In this document: positions 23,652 to 35,398 of the stretch, one piece after another
How the letters are laid out: each line of letters starts with the position of its first letter
How positions within the stretch are numbered: the stretch's first letter is position 1
Assembly (NCBI GenBank): GCA_022497145.1
Contig: MU386030.1
Span: forward strand, 1 to 38,434
Length of the DNA: 38,434 nt
DNA from: Rostrohypoxylon terebratum
Taxonomy: Eukaryota; Ascomycota; Sordariomycetes; Xylariales; Hypoxylaceae
Direction of reading: 5' to 3'
Made by a program: the position numbers and the translations under genes
The notes under the pieces: generated by a model
Databases searched by the model: none
What the model saw: only the letters and a program-made list of their open reading frames with translations
What the model was told of the DNA's origin: nothing

Positions 23652-26600
23652 TTGTTTATAGGCCATATTAAGTTGCGTCAGTTTAAACGCTTACGACTTT
23701 CTTGACGTTAACTCGAAGCTAAACAAAATTCGCCAACGGAAATTGAAGTTCGGATATCCATATCAGACCAACCTTCAACCTGACTTAAGGCCAAACTAGT
23801 GCCAACTTTTTTGAGAGTTTTGGTGTCAATCACTACCTAGGTACTCAGGCACTTGCATGGCTCTGCCTCTGATTTGTTGCCTTAGGTACCTTATGACAAA
23901 AGTTGCTTTCAATTCCATTCCTAATATGCCTACAACCGTCGCTTATAAGAACAAAAAAACTAATAGACAGCAAGCCTGAAATAGCGGAATACAGCCATCT
24001 ATTAAAGCGCTATAAATCTCCTAATACCTAGTATTAAATACCGAGTTCTGATACATACACTACTCCTACAAGAGCAAAGTGCCTCATATTCCGAGGTTCA
24101 CGTCTATATAGTACGAGCTTACCCTTGTCTTCCCCAGGTTTTGCACAAAGCAGCTGGCGCACCGTGTCCGTTCTGTGCAGGGACCTGGCTGCCTGGTCAA
24201 GGAGCGTAAGGGTGGGATACCTTTCTAAGACATGCCGATCACATTCAAGGGCTGCGTACGCAGTAGGTATTTATTCTCACCCATACCTTTCTCGGGGATA
24301 GCTAGAAATGGAAACGGTCGGTCCTCGTCGAGTCTCGACAAATGAAACTCATTAAATCAACCAATGGTCGATTAATTAATGGATGACTGCCAAATTGACC
24401 TTCCCCTGCCTGGCTATACCAACATAATATAGGTTTGTTCGTTTTAGGTCCGCTAACCCCAATGACGTCGCCCCAGTTATTCTCGCCTGAAAACCGTTAA
24501 ACAGCGTCGACCACCTATACCTGTTAGTCATGTATTATTAAATGCACTATCCTACCTTTGGCCCACGATAGTTATATTGGACAGACTAACCTCCTTCAGT
24601 CCGTAGCTTCCTGAGCTAGTAGTCCCAGGTTATCGGGTCATCGGGTTGAAATAGCGGAATGGTGCCGATGTGTCTACGGACATATTTTACGGGATCATGT
24701 TCGGCAACTATTGTTAGACAAAACGAAGCCATCGATGTGCTAGTCGACGGCTCTAGTGTACAAGTGTAGACGCAAGTTAAGGCTGTAGATTTTGCATCTA
24801 CTCTGAAAAGATGCTTTCTAGACCATCATAGCCCTGGGATTCATGGGAGCCGCCCGTGTGGGATTATTTTGTCATCCTGCAGCTTTGCGGCCGCAATCTT
24901 TGGGCCACAATGCAAGCCGTTCTCTGCCGTGCCCAGAACTACTAGTGGTAGACCGTTACGGACTGGACCTCATGCAGAGTCAACTGTAACGGGCTGGACT
25001 AATAATAATCTGTGACCCGCTCAATGGCATCCGCTCTACTGCAAGTCATGGGGATTTTTTCACCGATGTGCAGATCAAATTCCAATAACGATGCCTTACC
25101 CGCATCCTGCGTGCCTTGGGTAGAGATGGCATCAGGTAGTTCGTTGGTCACATCTCGAAGGAACAGATGACTTAGAAGCAGAAAGCGTCGCATTGCAGAA
25201 TGCATCGATTGTAACATGTAGCATTTCCCACAACAACATTTCGTCATAGCCTACCAATTAAGAGTTATTGCGTCTATATAGTAGATAGTCAAATGCCCGA
25301 AACGAGTAAATTCACATGAAGCCTCGCCGATGGATCCTTGCCCAACTCTTCCAAGTTCCAATTGCAGACTAAACAAGCTAGCCAGCTGGATTATATGCTG
25401 CCAATCCAACGTAATATAATTCCCTAATCGTTGTATCATTTAACTATGTTCACAACTTAAGCAAAGAAAGCCCAATGGCAGTGAGGGTATCGAGCCCATA
25501 CGGATAGTAATGTCTATATAGATACGACCGTAGGTAGGAAGTATGTAATAGGTGAGCATGACATTGCTGCATCTGCTTATAACCTATAGTTGTGTCGGTC
25601 TTCACGCCACTTCCGCACTTCCAGCAAGGACCCGTCTACCGTGACGCAGCCCCATCTTTTGGCTCTTCGTATTACTACAAGCTGATACCTAGTGCTCGCC
25701 TTATCCGCCCCCAACCGTAGCTGCATCGGTGGCACGGACAGCGTGGCATGGTAAATCAATATATAAAAACGTATTCCTAGCACGTTATTTAATATCATAA
25801 GAAAAACGATCCTTGGTTTCGCATCTTCGTGTGTATGTTCAAAATCCAGTCGCCAAGCTCGGCATCCGCTTCGATCGCACCCGTATCATCAGAATACCGT
25901 CGGAACCAAAATCCGGCAGTCCACCACCCCCTATCTATTTCTATTAGCCTTCGTGGGATCTATCTGTCCCAGAACCAATTACGAAAAGCCCTTTTCAACG
26001 ATTAGGAAATATCCGCCTGCTTCGGGGTTAAAGACCCTGATTTTCGATCGACAGCGCACCTCAGATCCACCGCGTCTTCCCTCTCCGGCTACCTGCATTT
26101 GGGATCTCGGCCGCACACCCCACGCACGCCTCGCGCTAACTATTACTTTCCCCCGACGGTGATCGCCACGGTGGCGGACTGGCCATGCTCACCTGCTCGT
26201 AACTTGACCGTGTCACAGGTGACAACGTTCTAGTCCCAATCCAGCAACTCCGCCATGTCACGCTTTTTATCGGCGGTAGTTTTCTAAGGTGAATGGCAGG
26301 TGTCACGGCCGATACGTAACAATTTTACACAATTTTCTACGACGTTTAGCCACAATCGTAATCACGCTAACAAGCACGAGCGATGGTTTAGGCAATTCGT
26401 CGGCAGCGCTAACACCCTACCTAGGACATAGGACCCTAGGTTATGTTGTCTTTAAGCTAATTGACAGCCGAGACACGCGTACCCAAGATTCACCATAACC
26501 ATAGTATCAGCATCTCGCGCGTGCGGAATCATCATTCCCAATCGCGAGCCCTTGACTCAACACCGACTTGGCCATCGATCTTCCCCTTCCCCAGGTTTCG

Positions 26601-28328
26601 CGCGCATCCCCGGCCACCCGGCATCACGTTGACCAACGCAAGCCTTGCTTGGTTTCCCCGACGCGGCCCGAGCTGTCGCGAGCCAAGGTGCGCAGGCCAT
26701 CCCTGCCTAGCAGAAGCACGGGGTTCGTGCTAGCGACGACGGTGCCCTTCCCGGTGCGTCGGGACTAGCGAATGAGCCGCTGACGCTCGAAGGCGCCGTC
26801 TGAACACTGTCGTGGGCTATGTTTCAGCTGCAATTGTCTAAAGAATCGTTCTAGAACGCAGCTTCGGGATCTTGTAGTCGACGATCACTGTCGTGCTAAT
26901 TGACACGATAGGTGTGGAATTGGTTCAGATAGCCCGTATCCGAGTCAATCAGCGTCGGAATGTCTCGTTGGCCCGCTTCCGGATCCGAGACGCTACTGGA
27001 TCCTACAACAAAGGGATCGTCGAACGGGAGGTAACTCAATTTATCTCATGATACCTCAGATGCGGTTGGAACATAGACGCGTGTCTGGGCTTCCACACCG
27101 CTGATATATACCCGATCTCGAGTGTTGTGTCTTAAGTTGGATGACATAAATGGCATAGACCGACGCCGGCGTCTTATTTAAGACACTCTTGCATTTCCAC
27201 CGATGTCATTTCTCACATACTTCGTACCGGTACCTATCTCTAAGCCACTAGATCTGCAGCTACGGTGAGACCTTCAGCCCAATGACTTGAGGAATAAGTA
27301 AACCGAGTCCAAATGGGTACAGTCGGCAGGAACTCTCGAGCCCTATTGGGCAGGTATCATGCATAATATAGGGCTGCTTATGGTGGCTGAAACTCGCACA
27401 CCGGTGTGCCTCGAGTCCGGCGATCATGTGGGAATGCCACGCAGCGCCTCAAAGATCCGACAGCCCGCTCTTCAAGTGCGCCCCTTTTCTACCTCTTCAA
27501 TAACACCCTATCCACTAGAGTTGTAGGAGGTATTCGTACTCAACTCTGACGCCTCTAGTAGGTAAATACCTTGTTACCTAACCTAGTGAAGACGTCACTG
27601 TCGTCCAGTGTTGTAAGTCCTATGAGCATAGAACAGCTGGGAAAGAAGATGGGGCGACCTGATCGTTTACGGCGGTCCAAACAAAAATATAGTCCCTTGC
27701 GAAAACTTCTGTCACGTTCCGTATAGCTTATTCTGAGCTTCATACCTAGTTAACATTTGCTCCTAAACCGTTTCTTTCAATATCTAAGGTACCTAATGTT
27801 GTCAACAAATTGCCATGCTTCATACCACCGCGCGTATTTGACGCCATTCCTAGATTATCCGACCACGCCTGTCAAATTCAAGCCGTAGAAGCGCAGATAC
27901 TCCTTCCGTATGTAACCACAGTTGTTTAGAATTCCAAGTGTAGATACGTTCTAAAGTAGTTCCTAATAATTTTGTGAAGTAGAGGCCGTGAAGCAGCTCG
28001 CTCATCATACCCTTAAAAGAAGGTAAGATACGTGTGTGTAATAAATTGCAAGCAAGAAATTCATTGTGCACTTATAAACCTTCTCTATAGAAAACTGAGT
28101 ATAATATGGCCTTGACTCCAAATATTTCCAGATCAATCTCTAACTCCTGCCTCCCCATATAGACGACGTAGATGAACCCATTCACTTCCCCTTTCATCAA
28201 TCGTAGTACTGGGAAACGGGTGAATAAAAAGTACTTTTAAGAAGCAAGACCAAATGACGTGAAACCCAGTGTGACGGGTTGGGTAGGCTGAGACGTTATC
28301 CCTCGCAAGACGAACTGGGAGGCGGGTA
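23652..28328. other. Gene-free region, 4.7 kb
   Basis: No supportable gene is seen. Positions 25850-26770 are richer in G and C than the surroundings and contain several plus-strand frames with biased, proline/arginine-rich, domain-free translations. Two minus-strand frames at 24999-25439 also lack motifs. Short palindromes include CGTTCTAGAACG near 26847 and CACACCGGTGTG near 27398. An unrecognised transcript or an old repeat could lie here. Confidence 0.4.
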
Positions 28329-29314
28329 TCACTTGAATGGGATGTGTCTCTCCAGTTCTTTGCATCCAACCTTCCCGTCGTACTCGTGAGGGATCTCCCA
28401 AGGGAAAAGGGGCTCATTCTTCTTTCTCTGGCTGCGCTTGCCGGCGTCAGGTCCAACCTCCAACAGCTTTCCGCCACAGCAATCCCAGTAGCGGGTTCCC
28501 ATCCACAGCTTAAACTCATCGAGTTTCACCTTTCCCTCGCTGAGGAAACCCTGCCCCAAGTGGCGAGTCGAATCCTCCGCGTCCAGGTTGTCATTGTGTG
28601 ACCGTATCTGGCCTAGTAAAATAAGATATTAGTTTTTGGTTTCTTATAGAATGGCTTAGGGCTCGGGGATTACTAACCTGGATGGTATCGGCAAGGCCCT
28701 AGGAAATATTCGCTTAGGTTTTCGACGTGGTGGCGTCTGGGTGGTGGCCGGAACTTCTCGAAGCAGTTTTGGCAAGTTTTTATCTGGCCGCTCATGCCAA
28801 ACAACGATAAGTTTGACATGACGGCCTTGAGGGCCAAGCGAGCACCAAAGTTCTCCCTCGAGTGATATAGCTGCTGCTGGGCCATCACCACTACTTCCCT
28901 CGACACTGTGGCCTTGGGAAGTGGGGTTTCTGGGTCCTTGATAACTGACAAGATATAGCCTACATGGTCATATAAGCTCATCTTGTCGAACTCATCAGCC
29001 GCGAGCGCGTATGCAGACTGCGCGACTCCCAGCATTCCTCGCAGGGTGACCCCGTGGGGCGTTGGCTGAGCGCCGTCAAAGGCTAGTTGATCCCAGACTC
29101 GGCCCTCACGCGGATTTTGGGGTGGTGCATTTTGCTCTGGTCGGCCACCTGCATTTGATCCATCAATTTTGGTCTGGTCGCGATTCCCCATCTCATCCGT
29201 CTTGCATTTCTTAACGACCCAGCGGCGAATATGATATAACTTTCTCTTTCGTTTCGGGGGGTCTCTCGCAATGACGTTGGCCTGTTGAACCAACTTTCCA
29301 TTCCTCAACTCCAT
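28329..29314 (-). CDS. Protein with C-terminal CHORD-like Cys/His zinc-binding array
   Basis: Exons 28678-29314 (ATG at 29314) and 28329-28612 (TGA at 28329-28331), with a 65-nt intron (donor GTTAGT, acceptor CTAG), give 306 residues. The basic N-terminus has a nuclear-signal-like PPKRKRKLYHIRRWVVKKCK. Residues 85-180 look helical with no motif I recognise. The C-terminal third holds C181-x2-C184, H195-H196, C208-x2-H211 within CRYHPG, then YWDCC (C257, C258), and GC296-x5-H302. Order and the YHPG and W-CC elements resemble the CHORD zinc-binding module, but the spacing between CC and GC is long (37 residues). The intron falls in the Gly after YHP. Similar arrays occur in uncharacterised fungal proteins. 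The start could lie further upstream if there is another exon; none was seen. Function unknown. Confidence 0.75.
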
Positions 29315-31436
29315 CGTGTGCTGAGTTGAATATGTTAGACCGACATGGAACAAGGAAGGTTATGAGTCAATGATAGTCAACTTACAGCAAGAATAAAACG
29401 GACACTTTAGTGCAATGGAAAATCAAGGTACTGAAGTGTACGCTAGATCGATAGATTAGTAACTAGGTAGACAGATGCTAAACTCTCGAAAGCTAATAAA
29501 ATCAGATGAACATGAGCATTAGGTAGATGGAATATTTACCAGAGCCAAGATCGCGAGGTCAAACCAGATGCCAAAGTAATGAAAGCGTGGCCAGGCAATG
29601 GGCGAACAATAAGAAGTGGAATATTTTCGGAAGATAGAAAAGACAAATCTTTTGATAGCTAACGGTGGAAAATGATGAGATATGGGCTTGTGTGGCTGAG
29701 AAATCTTGTTACCCGTTTTCATTACACTCCAGAAAAGCTTTCAAGGAAAGCTCTCAAGGTAGAACAGAAATATTAGAATGGAGGTCTGTGGCCAATGTAG
29801 GTATATATAGAATTTTTGTCGAGGGGGTGTAGTTGATTCTGCCGGTAGGCGGTACTGTAGTGGTGACTGATTAGTACAATATCTACAGTATCGACCGTAC
29901 TAAATACTGTCTAATATCTCCTAGTGACGAGAAATGTGACTCAGTCGTTGGCGGATTATACTGGCCATAGCTCCGCAATTGACAATAATCGGCGAATAGA
30001 ACAACACCAATGGCTATGTTTGAGTTTACTGGGGAAAGAGTAATATACTAACTCGTGCCAGATCGTCACCTTCTATCCACAGTATGTACTGTTCGCTGCC
30101 GTCTACTATGTGGCCGAGTAGTCAACCCAGAATTGTACCTAGCTTACATTGTCAGAGCTTTACCGCAGGTGATCAACTTTTTCATTGTCTAAATACTCCT
30201 AGAAAAGTCTTCAGGTCACATTTTCTTCTGAGATAGATGGTTATCTAACACGCTAGTTAGATGCGCATGTATTCCTCCCACTTAAATGTGAGCGCTTAGC
30301 GAGATAGATCCTACCTAGATATTAACATACTTGCTGGCGAGAAAAGATCTAAGGTAGGTATATCAGTAAGGGAGTACCGATGAAGATGTAAAATACATAG
30401 AGGCGACACTTGGAATATAACACTGCCATGACGGGAATTCATCTATATATACTTATAAAAGCATAGAACAAATTAGGTGTTATGACGATTGGTTCTCATA
30501 GTATAGATATTGAAACCTTTATATAACGTATTATCAGTATGAATATTCCAGTGACACATATTTCGGCGGCTATATGTTTGTGATGTTTGGGGGTCAAGCA
30601 CTCAGTGATTATGACGAGCAATTTCATCATGCACAAGTAACTCTTTCTCCAAGAGTTGGTTTCTATCAACTAATAGACCGGAAATATGCCGTTATAATGA
30701 AACTATAATACTCCTTTACTGTTTTTATTGCTGATATATGTGACTCTACGATACGATAATTGTTGTCGAAGCTATTGATGACTCATCAAACCCCTTTTAT
30801 GGATTTGCTTAGTCATCCGACACAGTATAATACAATACAAACCTTGATTTGACCGTCCAAAATTTCATATTTGAATAAGGTAAACTTATAAGAGAAGCAG
30901 AAGCATGCGAAAAAATGCAGCTTGGGTAGTATACATGAAACATTCAAAGGTTCAAGTTGTCATCATCTGATTCCAAGGCTCGATCAATACTACTTTGCCC
31001 TGAGTCATTAGAATCACATGAAGCTTATCACGAAAATTAGAATCGTTTCTAATACGAGTTTACAAGTATACAATCTCGTGATTCTAATGGTATCTTATGC
31101 CATAATCGATAACAGTTTACAGAAGTACAATTGCTGTCCACCAGCCAAGCCATGCTCGTCCCATGTATAAACCGCCCATACGGAATCGACATAAGTAAAC
31201 CATACACTCATGTCATGTCATGGTTCTGTTGCCTCCCATTAACCCAAACAAGACCAAACACGCAAATGCTATGATACGATATTCAAAAGAGTTCAATCCA
31301 CCTGCGTCAGCTGGAGCAAAGATTCAATGAACCAGACCGTCCACTCGAACATGCCTTGCCCTAACCAGGTGACTCCGATAATAATCTTGACGCTGAGTAC
31401 GAGACTTCGGACCGCTACCCCGGTAATGAGGTCGAG
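29315..31436. other. Gene-free region, 2.1 kb
   Basis: AT-rich stretch between the upstream side of the CHORD-like gene and the 3' end of the Vam7 gene. A 67-codon minus-strand frame at 29519-29722 has no domain and could not be joined to the CHORD-like gene. It contains an imperfect stem-loop repeat at 31006-31089. Confidence 0.45.
31006..31089. repeat. Nested inverted repeat / stem-loop
   Basis: CATTAGAATCAC (31006-31017) is exactly inverted at 31078-31089. Between them lies a second small inversion (ATTAGAA ... TTCTAAT). It could be a degraded short inverted-repeat element or a structured RNA segment. No target duplication is obvious. Confidence 0.45.
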
Positions 31437-32528
31437 TCACGAAATTTTCTTAGTACGGTTCTTCGCGATATTGACCTTACTGCTCAGGATATCCACCTGG
31501 TTATTCACATGATCCAGCATATCAGTTTGCTCCTCGACTTCGCGGTGAATAGCCTCGGCCATCTCGCGCTGCCGCCGGATGATCTTGGTGAGCTCCTCCA
31601 CGTCTTGGTCTTGCTCCTTCATCATCTGTCGCTGAAGTTGCATAACCCCCCGGTTGTCTAATTCTCGAGTGCGCTCAGTTTCCGGGAGCGGGGCGCCAAG
31701 AACCCTCCTCCCCGTCTTGGGTCCATTTCCAAGCAATGCCGCCTTGTCTGCTGCTGAAGGCATTCCTTTCTGCGACGCTTTCGCGGCCGCGGACACCGTC
31801 GTGCTCAGCTTCTCCAAATCTTCCCTCTCGACTCGCGCGGCAGCGAGCAGATCCTTCCGACGCCTAATTTCCCCCTCGCCCAATCGTCTCGCATCCGACA
31901 TCGCCCTCAAGCCGTCGCCAAGCACCGTCAACAAACTTCCAGCCTTAACTAACGCCTTTTTAGCCGCCGAGCCAGCTTCGAGGGCAGCCGAGTTGTCTGT
32001 CGCGCTATCCCTTTTCGCTAGACACCGTCGCGCTTCTTGGAAATCCCTCTTCATCTCGCCATGTAGATCTAGCCACGTCCCCGGGTCCTGCGCAGCAGCC
32101 GCGTTGGCGGCGTCCTTGCTCGGGATACCGTATCCCGCCCTTATGCTCGCTGCGCTGTTACTAGTGCTGCTCATGCTCGGTAGGTTGAGGAAGGTGCGCC
32201 AGGCCGGCGTGTCGCGCCATCGTCGATCGGGTGACTCCGCGATAGCTCTGAGGTACGCCTCGAGCCCACGCCGACGGTCCTCGGTCAATTCGGGGGATGA
32301 GACGGTCGATTTAAACCATGATTTTCCTGGTAAGGGGGCGGGCGGTGGAGCACCGACTAAGGAGGTGAGCGTTTGGTGTAGCGTAGCGAAGTCTGAGTAG
32401 CGCTTCTGCACAACAAAAGTTCGTAGAGGGAGGCGTAGTGTGATGTTGTAGAGCGTGTACGGCTTCGAATTGTCGTCGGGTGGGTGTTGCGATGTTGTCG
32501 GGATGGTAATCTCGGCGGGTGGTGCCAT
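31437..32528 (-). CDS. VAM7: Vam7-type Qc-SNARE with PX domain
   Basis: One uninterrupted exon of 363 residues with ATG at 32528 and TGA at 31437-31439. The PX domain occupies about residues 5-120: RYSDF at 43-47 is the phosphoinositide-binding motif, followed by PPPAPLPGK (61-69) and a basic RRR at 85-87. Residues 150-290 are charged and helical. The last ~65 residues form a Qc SNARE coiled coil containing MMKEQDQDVEELTKIIRRQ and EVEEQTDMLDHVNNQV, where the Gln before TDMLD fits the ionic zero layer. There is no transmembrane segment, as in yeast Vam7, which is held on the vacuole by PX binding to PI3P and works with Vam3, Vti1 and Nyv1 in homotypic vacuole fusion. The length is slightly above yeast Vam7 (316). 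The function by homology is secure. Confidence 0.93.
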   Translation of the reverse strand: MAPPAEITIPTTSQHPPDDNSKPYTLYNITLRLPLRTFVVQKRYSDFATLHQTLTSLVGAPPPAPLPGKSWFKSTVSSPELTEDRRRGLEAYLRAIAESPDRRWRDTPAWRTFLNLPSMSSTSNSAASIRAGYGIPSKDAANAAAAQDPGTWLDLHGEMKRDFQEARRCLAKRDSATDNSAALEAGSAAKKALVKAGSLLTVLGDGLRAMSDARRLGEGEIRRRKDLLAAARVEREDLEKLSTTVSAAAKASQKGMPSAADKAALLGNGPKTGRRVLGAPLPETERTRELDNRGVMQLQRQMMKEQDQDVEELTKIIRRQREMAEAIHREVEEQTDMLDHVNNQVDILSSKVNIAKNRTKKIS

Positions 32529-33206
32529 ACCCCTAGACTCGACGCAATTGTGGACGTGGACTGATGGGAATTAAGCAATGGAAGCTAAGCTTTCCAACGA
32601 ATGAATATTAATGTCCAGTACCTATGTTTTCGGGTTTTGAGAATGGCTCCGGGAAAGGGAATATTAGTACAGCTGTTGGTAATTGGGGATGGAAATGGGA
32701 GATGAAATGACGAATGGCAAGTGACAAATGGCGAATAGGCAGCTGGAAAGAAGTTGAGCACGAGACTCGACCGCGTGAGATTCGGCGTTGTCGGGGTAGA
32801 GTGGGGCCATAGAAGCCCGATAATTGCACAATCCTTACATAATTACCATATAACTACATTCACCATCCCTTTTTCTGCATACCCGATTATCTAATCATGA
32901 CGAAGTACTTCACCGCGTTTCAGCCTCAGGAAGACGATCTCAATTTCTAGGATTGAACATCATCTCATCGACCTATTGGCGGTCAATTGAACAAACTCAT
33001 CTTTCGTTTCATTCTCTTCCTTTTTGTGTTTTATGTTCTTCAGTATGATCACAAATCAACGCCGTGGTGATAGAGTCAACGGATAATACTTAGTTGATAG
33101 ATACCTAATCCATGGATATCCCCAGAGTCCTCGTCGCGCCCTATTGACAGATATCTTATCTGCAATTCTTACCAAGAGCACACTAAACCGATTGTGAAGC
33201 CGAACG
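32529..33206. other. Upstream region of Vam7 gene
   Basis: 678 bp with the presumed promoter and leader of the Vam7 gene. Stretches rich in purines on the plus strand (32640-32760) give a pyrimidine-rich leader on the coding strand. No additional gene is seen. Confidence 0.45.
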
Positions 33207-33443
33207 TTAGACTTTCAAATCGAGCATCGCAGCGTTGAGCTTATCGAACATGGAATCCGAACGACGATCATCTCGAATTACCAATAAGAAGAAAGGCATG
33301 GTAACTATCAAAGCAGCTTGACAAGAAAAGTAGGTTAGTAGGAAAAGGTAGAGTTGGTGAAATGGAGACTCGACACTTTGATCGTCACACAACCAAAAAG
33401 ACCACGCATAGGCGTCGTATCCTAATTCTAACATATCTGGCAT
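33207..33443 (-). CDS. Possible small single-TM membrane protein
   Basis: An open frame ends with TAA at 33207-33209; the ATG at 33443 gives 78 residues, and the frame stays open further upstream to 33578 without a convincing start. It has a hydrophobic span (YLFLLTYFSCQAALIVTMPF) followed by a charged tail with RRSDSMFDKLNAAMLDLKV. Composition and the TM/basic-flank arrangement look like a real protein rather than chance, but I recognise no family and see no clear intron. It could be a terminal exon of a larger gene or a remnant. Confidence 0.4.
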   Translation of the reverse strand: MPDMLELGYDAYAWSFWLCDDQSVESPFHQLYLFLLTYFSCQAALIVTMPFFLLVIRDDRRSDSMFDKLNAAMLDLKV

Positions 33444-33578
33444 GACGTATTTTCGCGATGAAAGGTCAGCAAAACTCCCGCCTCGGGTCCCCCCGGAAGA
33501 TTTTAATCTATCAGGGATGAAGTATGTATGTGAGGGTCGAAACAAATATTGAGAAAAGTTTGGCCGCGGCCTTCGCAA

Positions 33579-35178
33579 GTGGCGCGTTACATGCTGACAT
33601 GGTGGGTAAAACGCCGTTCACCGTGGATAGATCCCACGAGTTTAAAAGAAGGTTGGAAGTCTTGAAAACCCTCAATGACCCGAGATATGGTTGTTCCCCA
33701 GATTTTGGATAAAGAGTGCCAAGGATAATTCTGGAGATCTCGATGAAGTTGACCCATAGCTTCCAATGACGGTGGGCCTCAATTTATTGAAGCTTCGGTA
33801 ATCGGGATACCATCATCAAACATTGACCGTCATGTGTAGGTCCAAATATTGTTGGCGACCAGCTTTTTAGTAGTGAATTCAGCTGATTACTAACTAATAC
33901 TAACTGACTAAAGCAGACATCGCTTCGATTACGGTTGGTTCAACCAAGCATCTCACTCATTAGATTTTACCTCGGGACCTTAGAAAGGTCAGTCTTCGAA
34001 ACTAAGCTACTAGGTGATTAACTCGATGGATACCTACTAAAAGAGACATGATGTCATGCCGATGGAGGAATGAGCTGGAGGTTTTGAGCTAGAAGTTTCC
34101 ACCAGAGCATTAATGCAATACATACTAATACGACAAACAATGAAAGAGTAGTGGCACGATAGGCGAAGTTGCTGACAGAAAATGTACGCTCAAAGGTTTA
34201 GAATTTCCTCGTATCGTATGACAGACAAGAAATACCGAGACATGGTTCAGGCAAATACGTTTCGACTCTCTATTATAGAGCCAGCTAAAAGAGTGTTGTT
34301 CGGTCCATTATCTATTATATGTGTATAGTATGACCGATGGATGTGTTATAGAATAAGCCACAGGGACATAATTACCCAGTAGATGCGGTGCTTGTTGAAT
34401 CAAGGTTTCCCACGTGTAGCAAATTCTCTGTGTAGTAACGTTACTGCCGTATTCTCTTACTTGCACAGCCTCAATAGTAACGAAGGAGTGATCCAATCAT
34501 TAAGTGCGACGAGGAATAGCTAAGCAGCCCAGCTGGCAGCTGGATGCACGAAATGCACGAACTATCAATACGTGCAGTGTACATAGTACGTGCAGAACGT
34601 CCATGTGAAGGGATGGGAATTTGATTTGAGGGATCCAGGGACGGTGAATAAAGTTTTTTTAGTGTTCAAGGTTCAACGGTCCGCCTCTTTCCAGAGTGCC
34701 GGTACGATTACACGATTAGCACGCTTAAGCGAGAATAAAAATAGCCATCCATGGAAGCACCACAGTGTACAGCGCTACAGCAACACGAAAAAAAAAGGAT
34801 AGAGATCGCTCAGTACCGAACGACCATTTACCCGCTATTTGCTTAGATCTCCCCACGAAAGCCAATAAAAGCTTAGAAGTGTTCGAGTTGAACCCTTCAA
34901 GATCCACTAATAAACCCGCTAATAGTAAGGCGAGCGTCGGCATATGGCGCGACCGTCTTTTCCTTTTCCAGCCTCTTCCAGCAGTATGACTCGCCGTTAC
35001 TTCCACAGCCCCCTCACCGGAATACGAGATCTTGGCGGCCTAAAGCATGCCAAGATCGCCCTCAGACGTCACAAAGTCCGCTTTCGTTTTCTAGAACCAA
35101 AAAAAACCATCACCAGATCTTAATCCACACGAGACGAGCCGGCCACCATTTAGAACACTGTTTTGTCTATTTGATTTT
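33579..35178. other. Intergenic, 1.6 kb
   Basis: No supportable gene. A 93-codon minus-strand frame at 34725-35006 and a 74-codon plus-strand frame overlap it on the other strand; neither shows a domain or good start context. Nothing else is recognised. Confidence 0.45.
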
Positions 35179-35186
35179 TATATAAA
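35179..35186 (+). promoter_or_regulatory. TATA box of the AA1-like gene
   Basis: TATATAAA lies 213-220 bp upstream of the ATG at 35399. The stretch between is A- and C-rich, ending AAACAACA before the ATG, which is a good fungal leader. The long leader of roughly 180 nt is inferred. Confidence 0.45.
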
Positions 35187-35398
35187 TGGTTTTGATCTTC
35201 CCAATTGTAAATGTAGTTTGAAGACATCATCGAATAATACATCCTACCTAATATACATCAACATAATCAGACAACTCACGACTTTGCCTTAAAACCTTTT
35301 AATTACCTGACTACTTATTACTTGAAACATCATACACCTACACATTATATATTGTCTACCTAATACTTGCGTCAACAACAAACAACTGATAAACAACA

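Noticed and set aside
24999..25439. Two neighbouring minus-strand frames, one with a CCCGKC motif
   Set aside because: Cysteine run does not fit any zinc module I know, and the frames could not be spliced into a coherent protein.
28133..28519. 128-codon minus-strand frame
   Set aside because: Overlaps the CHORD-like exon in another frame and runs past its stop; no domain.
31654..32400. 248-codon plus-strand frame
   Set aside because: Antisense shadow of the Vam7 coding exon; Ala/Ser/Arg-rich with no domain.
34725..35006. 93-codon minus-strand frame with a hydrophobic end
   Set aside because: No family resemblance; alternative frames in the same place are equally open.
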